Positions 12,516-24,478 are shown, numbered from the stretch's first letter. The stretch: 64,000 nucleotides of DNA from Ampelocalamus luodianensis (GCA_036346255.1 CM070628.1:28101840-28165839); one strand, 5' to 3'. Notes: generated by a model from the sequence alone, not told the origin. A program made the numbers and translations.

Positions 12516-13003
12516 TATGCTCACGATCTTAGGATGATGATACAATTGACAATGGCGTTGAATGTTTGTTGAAACACTCGTTTTCGGCGAAATTCAAGTT
12601 CTGTCAAGCTTTAGGCGGTCAGACCAGCCTTTGTGGTGGCCCGTGACCGACCAAGGCTCATGCCCTATGGCTAGCGGTCAGATCGGCCGTAGGGCGGTGG
12701 TCTGACCGGCCAGAAAGGTATTGTTGTATTTTAAGTCAGGCCAAAAATAGAGGGTGTAGGCAAGAGAGAGGATTCTTCTGCACTTGATTTCATAATTTTT
12801 AGATCTTCAAGTCAAAAGTTCTATTCGTTTGAAGTTTCTAGAGAGGTTTCGGATTTCTAGGGAGGAAATCTGGCTAAATCCCTTGGTTGGGCGATCGACC
12901 AGGCTGGTGGCGGTCAGACTGGCCAGGGGGCGGTCAGACCGACTATGGGTGGCGGTCTGACCGGTTTTGCCCTGTTCGCTGGCCATCTTGGTGGTGGTGT
13001 TCG
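12516..13003. repeat. repeat fragment with CGGTCAGACCG palindromes
   Basis: Between two transposon edges lies a non-coding fragment with at least six copies or near-copies of GCGGTCAGACC or its partner CGGTCTGACCG (for example 12614, 12674, 12697, 12910, 12930 and 12953). GCGGTCAGACCG at 12930-12941 is itself nearly palindromic. Such GGTCAGACC/GGTCTGACC phrases are familiar from grass LTR sequence, but the family cannot be named here. Confidence 0.6.
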
Positions 13004-13027
13004 CACTACTACAAAAAGGCATATACT

Positions 13028-13318
13028 GGACGCCTCATCACAGACGATTTTGGTTTAGAGACCGTCTGTGTTACTGGCTGTGCTAAAAACCGTCAGTGAA
13101 CAGGTAATATCACGGACGGTTCATGATAAAACCGTCTGTAAAGTATCACAGACGGTTCGTAATAATAACCGTCTGTGATATTACTACATATCACAGACGG
13201 ATTTATGATGGAAACCATCTTTGTGATTCTTATTAATAACCGCCTGTGATATTACTCCATGTCACAGACGGTTTTTTATTGAAAACTGTCTGTGATAATT
13301 ATCCCATCACAAACGGTG
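13028..13318. repeat. CACTA subterminal repeat array
   Basis: About ten copies of TCACAGACGGTT or AACCGTCTGTGA in alternating orientation, so neighbouring copies form potential stem-loops. In En/Spm such subterminal motifs bind the TNPA/TNP1 protein and control transposition and promoter activity. That role is inferred here from the family. Confidence 0.85.
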
Positions 13319-13857
13319 CGCTATTTTGCTCGCTTACTTATCATCCGTTGCAATGTACTCCTCAACAGTCTTCTTCTCCATCTCTGGCGCTATGGTAGTC
13401 CATCGGCGCCACTCCGTGCCCGGTTTTTAGTATCGCCTCACCTCAGTGAGCCCACTCGATTGATCGTGTAGTCCATTTCAGCTATTGTCGCCCACGCCAA
13501 GCTGCATGTCACCGCCGCCGCCATTGACGCCAACTCTTCTTCGGTGAGTTCTCAACCCCACCAAGGTCAATTTCCCCACCTATATGTCCCCCTAAAGCTG
13601 TGCATGTGCTTCGTTTCGATTTATTTCACCGAAGACTCATCACCGAGGAGCTTACCGTCGTCGCCTCTCTTGTTCACGACGACCACCGCCTTGGACCTTC
13701 CCGGCCAACTTCATTGACACCTTTCTCGTGATCGAGGTGAGCTACTGGAGCATAAGCATCCTTTAATTTGAGTAGTTTGGCGTTTACGCCGAAATCGCTA
13801 GTGAAACCCATGGTCACCCATTTATTTATTTTCAGGGTTTTCAACACGAATCGTGTG

Positions 13858-14880
13858 ATAGACCGAAGCTGGATGTATGCTAAGAACCATGTGAGTGAAG
13901 AGTACATTAATGGCGTGTGTGCTTTTACAAGAGCTGCCGAAGGGATATATTGAATAAGGGGGCGGAATATATGTACTGTCCATGCATTGACTGCGAGAAT
14001 CTGAAGATGTTTGACAACCAAGCGCAGATCCAATCACATTTGATTCGAAGGGGTTTCAAAACGGGGTATACACGTTGGACCAGTCATGGTGAAGAGCAGA
14101 TTATACAAGAAGGTAGTAGTAACGACATCGTCGACGAAGTCAACGATATGCCGCCAGATGATGTCAATTATGGTTCCGATTCGGATAGGCTGCACGATGA
14201 CAATCTAGATCAGATGCTTTGCGATGCAGAAGTGAACTATAGTGAGAGAGAGTTTGATAAATTCAAGGGCTTGATGGAGGACTCGGAGAAGCCTTTGTTC
14301 CCGGGCTGCAAGCCGGAATACACAAGGTTGTCATCCGTGCTTGAACTGCTGAAATTGAAGGCAAGCAACGGTTGGTCCGACAATAGTTTCACGGCGCTGT
14401 TAGATCTCTTAGCGAACATGCTTCCGGATGGAAACGAGTTGCCCAAAGCCACCTACAGAGCTAAGAATGTTCTTTGTCTGTTGGGAATGGAAGTAGAAAA
14501 AATACATGCATGTCCAAACGACTGCATCCTCTACCGTAAAGAGTACGCAAACATACATGTATGTCCAGTGTGCAACGCAACCCGATACAAGCGTAAGAAT
14601 CAATCAGATGACGGCGAGGGAATCGAGGTGAAGAAAGGACCTCCTGCTAAGGTGGTGTGGTATCTTCCTATAATTCCCCGTTTGAAGTGGTTTTTTGCGA
14701 ACCCAAAGAAGGCAAAACTGCTACGTTGGCACTCGGATGAGCGTAAACAGGATGGAAAGCTAAGACACCCTGCTGATTCTACCCAATGGAAAAACATCGA
14801 TAGGAGGTTTGCAGACTTAGGTGCGGAACCGAGGAATATAAGGTTTGGATTGAGTACGATGGAATGAATTCTTTCGTAAC
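13858..14880 (+). pseudogene. tnp2: TNP2-type CACTA transposase, N-terminal part, frameshifted
   Basis: The Transpos_assoc domain (PF13963) begins DRSWMYAKNHVSEEYINGV and shifts frame near 13942, where a G run is one base shorter than the reading requires. It continues from 13953 to 14867 with YCPCIDCENL (zinc-binding Cys pattern), KPEYTRLSSVLELLKLK and KASNGWSDNSFTALL, and the start of the TNP2 core (PF02992) with CILYRKEY, HVCPVC and RWHSDERKQDGKLRHP. The last residues break frame near 14855 and again near 14872, and the gene is cut at 14885 by a second CACTA insertion. The lost part would hold most of the DDE catalytic core. A usual start methionine is not visible: the expected MDRSWM reads IDRSWM. 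It encodes a DNA-cutting transposase subunit; it is non-functional as read. Confidence 0.88.
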
Positions 14881-14889
14881 ATGACACTA

Positions 14890-15305
14890 CTACGTAAAAG
14901 CCATCACGACGGTTCGAATCGTCATCACGCAGCGGTTTTTGAACCGTCGGAAAAATAGGTCTCGATAACGGTGGTTATCGCAGACGGTTGTAAACCGTCG
15001 TGATATGACTATCACGCGGTTTTTATAAACAACCGTCTCAGAAGACAGATATCACGACGGTTATGGTCACAAACGTCAGTGAAGTCAATATCACGCAGCG
15101 GTTCTATGGAAAAACCGTCGTGATACTCTTTCTTCACAGACGGTTATTTACAAGAAACGTCTGTGAAGTCAGATTATCACAGACGGTTCGTTGTTAAAAC
15201 CGTCTGTGATACTCTCATTTCACAGACATTTTTTTACTTAAAACCTTCTGTGATACTCTGTCTTCACAGACTGTTTTTATAAATAAAAAAACCGTCTGTG
15301 ATAGT
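14890..15305. repeat. CACTA 3' subterminal repeat array
   Basis: About fourteen copies of TCAC(A)GACGGTT or AACCGTCTGTGA, in alternating orientation. Copies nearest the terminus are divergent (TCACGACGGTT, TCACGCAGCGG), while those at 15140-15300 are close to consensus. The array directly abuts the terminal CACTA. Confidence 0.85.
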
Positions 15306-15519
15306 TCATTAAACTAACTACATTTTTTCTGATTTTTGGCTAGCCTCAGGAATTGCTAGCCATGCCCTCTGAAAACAAGCATACAAAAAAACAGATACAT
15401 CACAGATAATCAATTGTCGACAAACTGAATCTGATCATTACTCAAAATAAATTACAAAAGATCACATTTGTTCAAGTATTGTTACAAAATATATTGGATT
15501 ACAATTGAGTCAATTGTTT

Positions 15520-18490
15520 GCAGGTGGTTGAGAAGTGCCGGCAGGGTGATGCGCTCGGTCGGCAGCGGAGTGAAATTCTTCGGTGTCCTTAATTATCTCT
15601 GATATGATAAAGCCGCAGAGCTTCCCTCGAATGTCCTTGATCTCATTATCAAGGAGTCCATCTAATTCTATATTCAAGCCCTGTCGCTAGCAAGAGTAAA
15701 ATGTTATGCATATATATTTAATTTTATAATTAGAAAATAATTATTTGGAGATTCACAAACCTCGGGATCCTTCTTCCTAGCTCTAATGATTTGGTCCATA
15801 TGATGGCAAACGTAGATTGCACATAACTCATCATTTTTTTGTCTCAGCGCACTGCAAAAATAGAATTACATATATCAGTTCGAGATGCGTTATTATGAAG
15901 TACGATATAGGATTATCGTATTATAGCGCGTACCGGAAATTTTGTCCTGTGTGTTAGTTGGGCGCTCTTTCCATCGTATATTCCTTTGTTGGCAACATAG
16001 TCGATGAACGACCTACATGATTCCAAAAATTTATCCTCGACCATTTCAAACTAATGAAGACTAAAATAGAGTTATGTATGAAGGAAATGAGCATACCTGT
16101 CGAGTATTCCTCCTAGAATGCTGAAGTCGTGGTTGTTGCGGATTAGGGAATCAAGGTATATCACATGGTTCCTCTTTGGTATGATGACTAAAAGGATCCA
16201 GTGGTACCTACTCATGTATGTCACTATAGTCATTAAACCTGAGTTCGTGCTGCGTATAAAGTAGAGCAAGTAGTGACACTTACCCCTGGTTGTAGGGCAC
16301 CACGATGTACTTCGTGTTCTGCTGACGAAGCAATGCCTGTGTTATGTATTTCTCGGAAGGACGGAGTCTGCATTTGGATGGTTTGCAATGATACCACATG
16401 TGGTCGAGGAAACCCACCGGTTCTTTCCAAATTTGGACATTTTTCATCATGTATCTACATAAGAAATGAGTTGTGATATTTATCGGTATTATGTGAATGT
16501 AGAACTTGATTGTATGCACTTACAGTGTCCAACATCGTAGAAGCGAGGCGTCAAGGCCAACGAGGTTGAATAGGTCATATAGGTCGTTGAAGCCCACGAC
16601 GAAGTGGTTCACCCCATTGAAGAAATGCTTATCCTCGATTCGACGGTGATTCCAGTATCGCACCCCTCCTTTTGGGTCCTATCCAAGTACCGTGCATGCA
16701 AAGCCTGACAAGCATATCCAGCACGCCCTAATACTGCGTGGGAGCACAACGGTTTTCCGAGGATGTACTTCCCGGATATTGCCGACTTGCCGGACTTGAG
16801 GCGCCGTCGATTTTGGTTTGGTCTTAAGCATTGCCGCGTCTTCTTGCGAGATGACTCGGGACCCGATCACGGTGACACGCTTTTCTTGTTCCTTCGATGT
16901 CTTCTCCAAGGAACCAAAAGGTGGCCTTCGAGGCGAAATATGAGGTGGAGTCATGGAGGGTCCCGTTGGAGAGGAATGGTCGTGTTGAGATCGCGCATCG
17001 CTGGTCCAGGCGATGTCCTTCTTGGGCCATCGGATAAAACTGCACGGCATCCCCTAGTGTTGTGATCTCTTCGTTCGGCGAATCTCCAGTGAGGACGGCT
17101 ATGAAATGTTCATGTACCATGTCCACCTCCACCGGGCGTAACCTCGCGCCACTTGGACACCGTCGCATCGCCCCTTCCTGGTATGGATGCACCATCCCCC
17201 GCGCGGCCTCAATAGAAATGGACCCAACTAACCTCACTACGAGCTTGTAGGCCGTCGGCTCCTACAAAACGATACGCAATTAGCTAAAGTGTCCTATAGG
17301 TCTATCTTTGCGCATTCCATACATGTACATTACCTTGATCTCGTTTATCGGTAATTGGACATCGTCATGTCCAGAATTATGCGTGGACGCGACGCTACTC
17401 CGATGTCGAGCAGGACTGGCTCCCAAATTAACAGGGGCGGCTTGCGTCTGCTGCTGGCTGAGGAGTTGATTCAATTGATCCTGCAATGCTGCGAGCTTTC
17501 CTTCAAAATGTTCAATCATCTCAGACGACCGGTCCTCATGCTCGCCTTAGATCTCTTCCTACTCTCATCCGTGCGGTGAGTCGTCTGCGAATCCATGACT
17601 CCATGGTACGGTAACCCCAAGACCTCGCGTGCGACCAGTGTTCCTTGTTTCCCGTGCGTAGAGTATATCCTTCTCCTGTCTACATGGAAGGAGCCTTGGG
17701 AAGTTTGGGCGGACAATTCACGCTGCAAGAAGTCATCATGTTATTATAGACACTATGAAGTTATATATGGAGTTATTAACTAGGTAGTTCGACATACTTA
17801 CCAAACGTTGAGACACTTCCTCATCTGCGGGTTTGTGAAAGAGATGCTTCCGAAGACGAGACTTTTGCCCTCGCTTTTAACCAAGCTAGAGGAACGCGGT
17901 CCGCGGACATCAGAAACGCGTTGTCCTCCGCGCCGCCATTCATCATATTTTCTCGCGTATCCAGTGGTGCGAGTCTGTGCGGATGAGTGTTTCGTGTCCG
18001 AGAGCTTTATGTGCCGCACTTTGCTCGTTAAATTCGGCGCCGTCTTCATAGCAACAAAGGCGCCCCATGTTTCTCGCATCAAGAATCCGTACGCCGTGAA
18101 GGCGCCCGACCCGTGTTCACGCATTTCGTGACAAGAATGCTCTTGAACGACCTCCACGATTTATTGATCGTGAGCATCGCCGTCCGCTCCACGCGTGCCA
18201 TGTCCGCTTCGATAGTGAACTTTGTAATAGTTCGTCCACGTAGCGCTTCTCGCTTCTTTCGTCGATCCTTCCACCTTGGTGTGGTGATGGGGACCCGCTT
18301 CTTGCAAGTATCCCGCACATGGTCCGAATCTCGCCATCGAGCTCTTGGGACGCAGAGGGACCCCAAACTCACTAACCTCCGTGATGACCAGTCGGCCCAC
18401 AGGCATCTTCGATTCTCCTCTGCCATCTCGCTTTCGTGTCATTGTCGTCTGCGGCGTCGGTGACGGCGGGGAAGATGGTGCCTCTGCCAT
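15520..18490 (-). pseudogene. tnp1: CACTA TNP1-like gene with C-terminal Ulp1 peptidase domain, frameshifted
   Basis: Pieces in order on the minus strand: a Transposase_24-like segment (PF03004) at 17800-18420 with ETWGAFVAMKTAP and RTTGYARKYDEWRRGGQ; a linker around 16680-17240 with VEVDMVHEHFIAVLTG, TTLGDAVQF and FIRWPKKDIAWT; then a Ulp1/C48 cysteine-peptidase domain at about 15790-16510. The latter shows LRPSEKYITQALLRQQNTKY, HWILLVIIPKRNHVIYLDSL (candidate catalytic His then Asp) and ELCAIYVCHHMDQII (candidate catalytic Cys). In related elements TNP1/TNPA-type proteins bind subterminal repeats, and a Ulp1-like domain is common in grass copies, its substrate being unknown. The frame changes many times; some changes may be introns, others indels. 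The 5' end may extend to a GC-rich exon at 19900-20240. Confidence 0.78.
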
Positions 18491-18499
18491 CTCGCTTAC

Positions 18500-19859
18500 T
18501 TGCTATCTATATAATTAGTTTGAGATATATTACTACCGTGCCAGGCCGAGGTTAAGCACACCAAGAAAACAAACCGTGTATGTGAAAAATCTATTTTGGA
18601 TGTGGAGATTAGCTATAGCTCAAAGTATGTGAAAACACGACAAATATATATGGTGCCATCAATATCTATATATTGCAAGTCCTTATAGTACTCAATATAG
18701 CTTAAGAGTGAGCTTGGATGTTTACATATACAAAGGAGGCAAAAATATTTAGCTATGTGTGCGTATGAATGGTGATTGGCTAGGACATAAATATTTAGCT
18801 TTCGATCCACCCTGGAGTGTATCCAAATTTGGAATGTACAACAAATTGCTCATAAGAGGAATTGTTTCCTAGCTCAGTGAGAGGCTCCGAATTGTGCTCA
18901 CAGTGTCATTTCTATTGAAATACCTTAAAATTTGTTTTATTTTGACGAACAAGAACCGAGACACCTGATATTTATTTGATACTTTTTTAAGTACACCGGT
19001 GGACACACAGACCCCAACAAACACACATAGACAGCAGGTAGCTACCTCAATTATAGAGCTCAAAAGACTGAATTAATTATTGAAACAATTATCAGAATAT
19101 GGCTATGAACATCACAGAGCAAAACCCGAATCACTCATTTCTTTGCAATATCTTCCAGAGCTAGTCTCAAATATCAATCTCAATCACAGATCAAAAACAA
19201 CTAGCACAAAGTGTATATATATGCAAAGAGACAGAGCACGTTAAGTCGCAATACTACAACGGCCAATGGAGCAACACTAAAACACCATCAAACATGGTAC
19301 ATATTACATCAAGGGCAGCCAGTGAAATGCAAAAGGAGGCTACAAATGTTTAGCCTACTCCTATTATACCCTAGCATAGGATATATATATGTCATATCTA
19401 AAATTTTCATACAACAAATATCATTAGACATAGCTGCCCATGTCCACTCTAACCGACAATCAAGATCCTAGATGGTAGGAAACAAAGTAATGGCTCAACC
19501 AAGATCACCGTGCTATGTAAATAAAGCTATTAAACAAGTAAGAAGCCTAGGTTTTGCTAGTTGTCAAAACCAAATGAACATATTACCTTGCCACCAAAGT
19601 AATCTAACATTTCTTTAGATGGGGAAAAAATGGAAATAGCTTGGCACTCCTAATTATTCATTATGTCAAATACCAGTGAGCTTTAAGCTCTCATAATTAT
19701 GAAGTTAGAATTATAACTATTATGAAGCCACACATATTTTTTCACACACATGAAGAAAACACATGAAAATATAAATACACGATATTGGCTATCAAATTAT
19801 AATGTTGTGATTTGTTATTGACAACAAAAATGAACCCACATCATTTTTAGATACTCAGC
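18500..19859. other. AT-rich segment inside the CACTA unit
   Basis: No coding features. Between the recognisable TNP1 body and the GC-rich block at 19.9-20.2 kb, it most likely represents a long intron or spacer. Several TATATA runs occur (for example 19213-19220, 19382-19390). No nested transposon terminus was recognised. Confidence 0.45.
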
Positions 19860-19879
19860 TTAGCTACCCAAAGGGGAAG

Positions 19880-20240
19880 TTTTTACCAAAGCCGAGGTCG
19901 GGGCGCGCGCTGAGGTTAGGCGCAGTGTCGTCAGTCGGGGCGCCGAGGTCGGGCGCGGCGCGCGGTCGGAGAGGCGCCGAGGTCGGGCGCAGCAGTGTCG
20001 AGGTCGGGGCGCCGAGGTAGGAGCGAGGCGCGGTCGGGAGTGGCGCCGAGGTCGGGGCGGCAGATGTCGAGTCGGGGGCGCCGAGGTCGGGAGCAGCAGT
20101 GTCGGGGGTGGCGTGGTCGGGCCGGCAGTGTCGAGGTCGGAGGCGGCGGTGAACGGAGCCCTAGAGGAGGCAAAGGAGCACGCGATAAACTCGAAGTGCG
20201 GGAGAGGAAGGGACGAGTGAGGAAAACCCTAGCGGTTCCC
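19880..20240 (-). repeat. GC-rich degenerate tandem repeat, probable 5' exon of the TNP1 gene
   Basis: Repeats of CGAGGTCGGG and GGCGCCGAGGTCGG occur every 15-50 bp. On the minus strand they read as Pro/Arg/Asp-rich peptide (PDLDTAAPDLGAS and similar units). It sits 3' of a TATA box and array on the minus strand, so it is placed like a leader or first exon. The frame is open for 109 codons, but low complexity makes coding status uncertain. Confidence 0.45.
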
Positions 20241-20242
20241 AC

Positions 20243-20249
20243 CTTATAA
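20243..20249 (-). promoter_or_regulatory. TATA box downstream of the internal CACTA array
   Basis: TATAAGG on the minus strand, immediately after the repeats at 20250-20580 and followed by a C/T-rich leader. The same arrangement of array then TATA occurs at the TNP2 promoter (24372-24379), so this looks like an independent promoter for the second gene. Confidence 0.6.
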
Positions 20250-20580
20250 GAGGCTATCACAGACGGTTCTTTACTAAAACCGTCTTTGATAAGTAATCAT
20301 AGACGACTTTATCTAATAACCGCTCGTGATACGCCCATATCACGACGGCGGTATTTAAACCGCTCGTGATAAACTCATATCACGATGGTTTGTGTATTAA
20401 ACCGCTCGTGATTAGCTTTATCACAGATTACCTATTGGTTTTGTCGGGATATCACGATTTGTTATCAAATAGAACCGCTCGAGATAATCTCATATCACGA
20501 GCACGGTTCTATTATAGATCCGTCGTGATTCATTATCATGACGGTTATATTATAGAACCGTCGTGATAGATCCGCATAAT
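20250..20580. repeat. internal CACTA-type repeat array
   Basis: About ten alternating copies of TATCAC(A)GACGG and CCG(C)TCGTGAT, matching the subterminal motif but with a variant CCGCTCGTGAT form not dominant elsewhere. It lies between the TNP2 and TNP1 genes rather than at an element end. No CACTA terminus is seen beside it. Confidence 0.8.
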
Positions 20581-20837
20581 TATCAAATACAATGAACTCG
20601 TGACAAGTATATATGAAGACAAGCTCATAACACATTTTACTTCAAAACCAATTGTCTGTTACGATGAACGCCCACATTGACATCAATATCAAAATATATG
20701 AGAGATTACAAGTCCACAACACATGATGTTATAGAATAAATTAATTACAATGGATTAAATTCTTAATTAAAATATAGCCCTTCATGATGATCTGCGCGCA
20801 TATAGCTAGCTTCCTCATCGGGTTCTTCGTCGAGCTC

Positions 20838-23800
20838 GATGCCATCTCCGAAAGGAGGTAACTCACAAATTGATTGTATTCTTCCTCGCCCACTACATTC
20901 TCAACTCCGACAATCCTTCTTTTTCCATGAAGAACTACGTGGCGTTTCTTATTTGCCGGTCGGTTACATAGAATACTTGAACAACTTGATTAGCCAAGAT
21001 GCGAATGGTTCGCCTTTGTATCCGACACGCTCAAGGTCCACGGTAGTGACGCCGCATTTGTCAACCTTCACCGTGGGAGATGGACCCAACGGCACCAAAT
21101 AGGGGATCTTGAAAAGCCCGTAGTCGAGCTCCCATATATCCTTTATTTGCCCATAGTACGAGCTCCTCAAACCATCGGATCGAATGCATCTATGCGGACA
21201 CCGCTGTTCGACTGTGCTCTTCCTATCTCGAAATGTATAAAATGTGTACCCATTTATGTCATATCCTTGCCATGTGACAATTGTAAATTGTGGCCCTTGT
21301 GCCAACCATAGCAATGTATCATCACTTGATGACCTCGATGATTCGCACCTTTAACCATCCGTTGAACCGACGGTTGTGCTCTCTCATGATCTAAACCTCC
21401 GACCGTTTGGATTACATTGGCGCACCATGTCTTTGTGCTCGTCGATGTACGGGACACTTCGGTCATGTGTTGCAAGACCATGAAATGGACTTGAGCGTAT
21501 GTATCCAGATCGGGAGTGATTGATTTCCTTCCGATGGTCCCGATACCATCAAGTCTCCCCTCATGACGAGATAGAGGCACACCCATCGGATCCACTGAGC
21601 CATATAGTCGACGCAGAACTCAATGACCTCTTCCGTTGCATAACCTTCGATGATGTCGCCTCCGGTCGAGATTGATTCCGTCACGTAGGACTTGAGAATT
21701 CCCATGTACCTCTCGAGCGGTACATATAACGTAGGAACACAGGTCGCATATCTTTATCTCTTTCACAAGGTGAACAATGAGATGGACCATGATATCGAAA
21801 AATGACAGAGGGAAATACATCTCAAGATGACATAGAGTCGCCACCACCTCGGCTTTGTAGAGCATCTAGTCCTTGGGGATCGATGACCTTCTCGAGCAAT
21901 TGAGTTGAAGAAATAACACACCTCAAGATTGCTACTTGGACCTTGTTCGGCAAGATACTCCTAATTGCAACAGGAAGCATTTGTGTCATCAACACATGAC
22001 AATCATGCGACTTCATACCAATTAATTTCAAATCTTGCATAGAAACAAGTTTCTTAATGTTAGCAGAGTAACCAGACGGGACTTTCACACCATGCAAGCT
22101 CGCACGCTTCATATCTCTCGCCTTGGACAGAGTGTAGCAAGTCGGGGAGGTACGTTCGTCTCCAGACGCTCTCTTGCGGTGCTAACTCGGTCCTTATGTT
22201 CATATCGACCAAGTCTCTCCGCATGCTAACACCATCCTTTGTTTTGCCACTAATGTTCAGTAAGAGACCAATCAAGCTATCACATACATTCTTCTCCACA
22301 TGCATGACGTCGATGCAGTGGCGAACTTCTAAGTGCTCCCAATAAGGCAAGTCCCAAAAAATTGACCGCTTCTTCCAGATGTTCTTCTGACGGGTTCTTA
22401 ATTGACGTCCCTTCCCAAGCACAACATCGATATCCTTAACCATATCATAGACATATTTCCTCTAAAAGCCCTTTGAGCCGAACCGCCTCCTTATTTCCGC
22501 GAATTGTTTCTTCATCTTCCGTATGGGTGACTCTGAAGGAACCTACGGTGACGCTGTATACACAGCTTTGCATGAGTTGTTTAGCCATATACTCTTTGTA
22601 GCATCTAAGCGGTGCGGACAAGCTTTGGCTCCTTTTGTATCAAGCCCGACGGAGTTACCAGTGGCAGAAAATCATTGATGGTGCGGAACAACATGGCGTG
22701 TAAAGTGAAGTTCTCTCTTGTACGCATCCCATACCTGCACTCCTTCGCTCCACAATGTCACAAGATCTTCCAAAGAATGGTGCTAGGTACACATCGATAT
22801 CATTCCCGTGTTGTTTCGCCCTTGGATAAGTAGTGACATCAAAATGTACTTCCGCTTCATACACACCAAGGAGGAAGGTTGTACATGCATAGATTCACAG
22901 GCAGTGCTATGTCGATCGCTCATGTTACCGAAAGGATTCATTCCATCTGCACTCAACCCTAACCTTATGTTCCTTGGTTGCAGACCGAACTCTTCAACCT
23001 CCGATCGGTTTCTCCATCGAGCGAATCAGCAGGTGTCTTAGCTTTCCATCTTTCTTACAGTCCTCTGAGTGCCAACGCACCAATCTTGCCTCTTTTGAGT
23101 TCGCAATAAACGCTTCAAACGTGGGATCACAGCAGATACCACAACATCTTAGCAGAGGTCCTTGCTTCAACCTAGCAAAGATTCTGACGCTTGTATCGGA
23201 TGCTTTGCACACGGACATACATGCATGTCTGCATACTCTTTACGATAGAGGATACAAACGCTCGGACATGCATGTATTCTTTCTACTTCCATTCCCAATG
23301 GACAAAGAACCTTCTTTGCTTGGTAGGTGGTGTTGGGCAACACGCTTCTCCTAAGAATGTCCGCTAGGAGACCTAACAACGCCGTGAAACTCTTATCTGA
23401 CCAACCATTGCTTGCTTTTAATTTAAGCGCTTCAATCACGGTTGACAACCTTGTATATTCGGCTTGCGGCCTGTGGAACAAAGGTCTCACCGAAGTCCTC
23501 CATTAAGCGCCGAATTTACAAAACTCTCTCTCATCGTAGTTCTCTTACGCATCGCGTAGCATCCGATCCAAATTGTCATCGTGTGACCTATCCTCATCAA
23601 AAGCACATCTACATCCGCATATCGTTGACATCCGGCATATCGTTGACTTCTCGCGATGTCGTTATTACTAACTTCCGCCGCTCTTCACCGTGATCGTCCA
23701 ACATGTATACCCTTTTTGAAACCCTTCAATCAAGTGTGCTTCTATCTGCGCGGGTTGGTAAACATCTTCGATTATCGCAATCAATGCATGGACAAGATAT

Positions 23801-23945
23801 ATATTTTATCCCCTTTTCAACATATCCCGCTGCGCTCTTCTAAAAGCAACCACGCCATTAATGTACTCTTGACTCACACGGTTCACACCATACATCCAGC
23901 TTCGGTCCATCTACGCTACACATGTAACAAAATATATAGTGTCAA
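20838..23945 (-). pseudogene. tnp2: TNP2-type CACTA transposase, near full length, multiply frameshifted
   Basis: Domains in minus-strand order: the Transpos_assoc domain, broken, at about 23690-23930; the TNP2 N-terminal segment at 23167-23490 (AEYTRLSTVIEALKLK, KASNGWSDKSFTALLG, CILYRKEYADMHVCP); the basic segment RWHSEDCKKDGKLRH near 23050; the core at 22060-22443 (DLPYWEHLEVRHCIDVMHVE, KNVCDSLIGLLLNI, GKTKDGVSMRRDLVDM); a DUF4218-type region at 21463-22112 (GVKVPSGYSANIKKLVSM, LKLIGMKSHDCHVLMTQMLP, VIEFCVDYMAQ); and a DUF4216-type C-terminus at 20964-21314 (QFTIVTWQGYDINGYTFYT). At least seven frame changes separate these, mostly one-base losses. All family blocks are present, so the ancestral gene was complete. 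This is the transposase subunit that would cut CACTA ends. It is a partner of the TNP1-like gene 3' of it. Confidence 0.88.
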
Positions 23946-24179
23946 ATTAGATTAATAAAATCTCTCTCAACCGCTCTCTCTCTCCATTTCCTTCCCCTCA
24001 CGTAACTTTAATATTATTCCAACTACCAAATGAAAAATATTATTCTATTCCCTTACATCGGATACAAAAGTTTACTCCCACTTCGACTTTATACACGCGA
24101 TGCTTAGCATATTCTACCATATCTCAATTGGGTTATAAAGAATGTTACCCTCGAGCTCACGATGAAAATACCAAATCGA

Positions 24180-24310
24180 TCTATTCCGATTGTCGTCTCC
24201 TCCCTTTCTCCTCTCCTTCTCCCTCCTTTCTCCTCTCTTTCTCTTCTCCTTCCTTTCTCCTCTCCTTCTCCCTCCTTTCTCCTCTCCTTCTCCTCCCCTC
24301 TCTCTCTCTG
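24180..24310 (-). repeat. purine/pyrimidine-rich leader of the TNP2 gene
   Basis: Tandem CTCCTTTCTCCTCTCCTTCT units on the plus strand (GA-rich on minus), between the TATA box at 24372 and the TNP2 coding region. Low-complexity leader sequence; open frames here are artefacts of the triplet-free repeat. Confidence 0.7.
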
Positions 24311-24371
24311 CGGCGCGAGTGGGTTTTTATCCGGGTGGCGGCTCAAATGGGAATGGCAGGGGTACTCAAGG

Positions 24372-24379
24372 TATTTATA
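24372..24379 (-). promoter_or_regulatory. TATA box of the CACTA TNP2 gene
   Basis: TATAAATA on the minus strand directly follows the terminal repeat array (24385-24478). TNPA-type proteins bind such arrays next to the promoter in En/Spm, so autoregulation is plausible by family analogy. Confidence 0.7.
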
Positions 24380-24384
24380 GCGAG

Positions 24385-24478
24385 GATATCACAGACGGTT
24401 CAAAATATGAACTGTCTGTGATAGGCATATATCACAGACGGTTTATAAATAAAACTGTCTGTGATATGTCACAGACGG
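24385..24478. repeat. truncated CACTA 5' subterminal array
   Basis: Five copies of ATCACAGACGGTT or its complement. The array is cut inside a repeat unit: ACAGACGG is followed immediately by the LTR start TGTTTAG at 24479, so the element's 5' inverted end is missing here. Confidence 0.85.

Larger units (their letters stand above)
13004..14884 (+). mobile_element. 5' part of a CACTA (En/Spm) transposon
   Basis: The terminus reads CACTACTACAAAAAGGC, a standard CACTA inverted end, followed by a subterminal array of CACAGACGGTT and its complement, then the start of a TNP2 gene on the plus strand. The element stops at 14885, where another CACTA terminus begins. The rest of the element is not found in the window. 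Confidence 0.88.
14885..24478 (-). mobile_element. CACTA unit carrying TNP2 and TNP1/Ulp1 genes (possibly composite)
   Basis: The left edge reads CACTACTACGTAAAAGCC, inserted in the TNP2 gene of the preceding element and preceded by TGA as a possible 3-bp target duplication. Both genes run on the minus strand, TNP2 first (23.9 to 20.8 kb) then TNP1/Ulp1 (about 20.2 to 15.5 kb), the usual En/Spm order. Subterminal-type arrays sit at 14890-15305 and 24385-24478, and a third one, unexpectedly, lies between the genes at 20250-20580. The right terminus is missing: a retrotransposon LTR begins at 24479 inside the array. Either one element with an internal array or two fused elements explains this. 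Confidence 0.75.

Noticed and set aside
16273..18463. Plus-strand frames of 60-116 codons across the TNP1 region
   Set aside because: They are antisense to the recognisable TNP1/Ulp1 motifs, which are on the minus strand.
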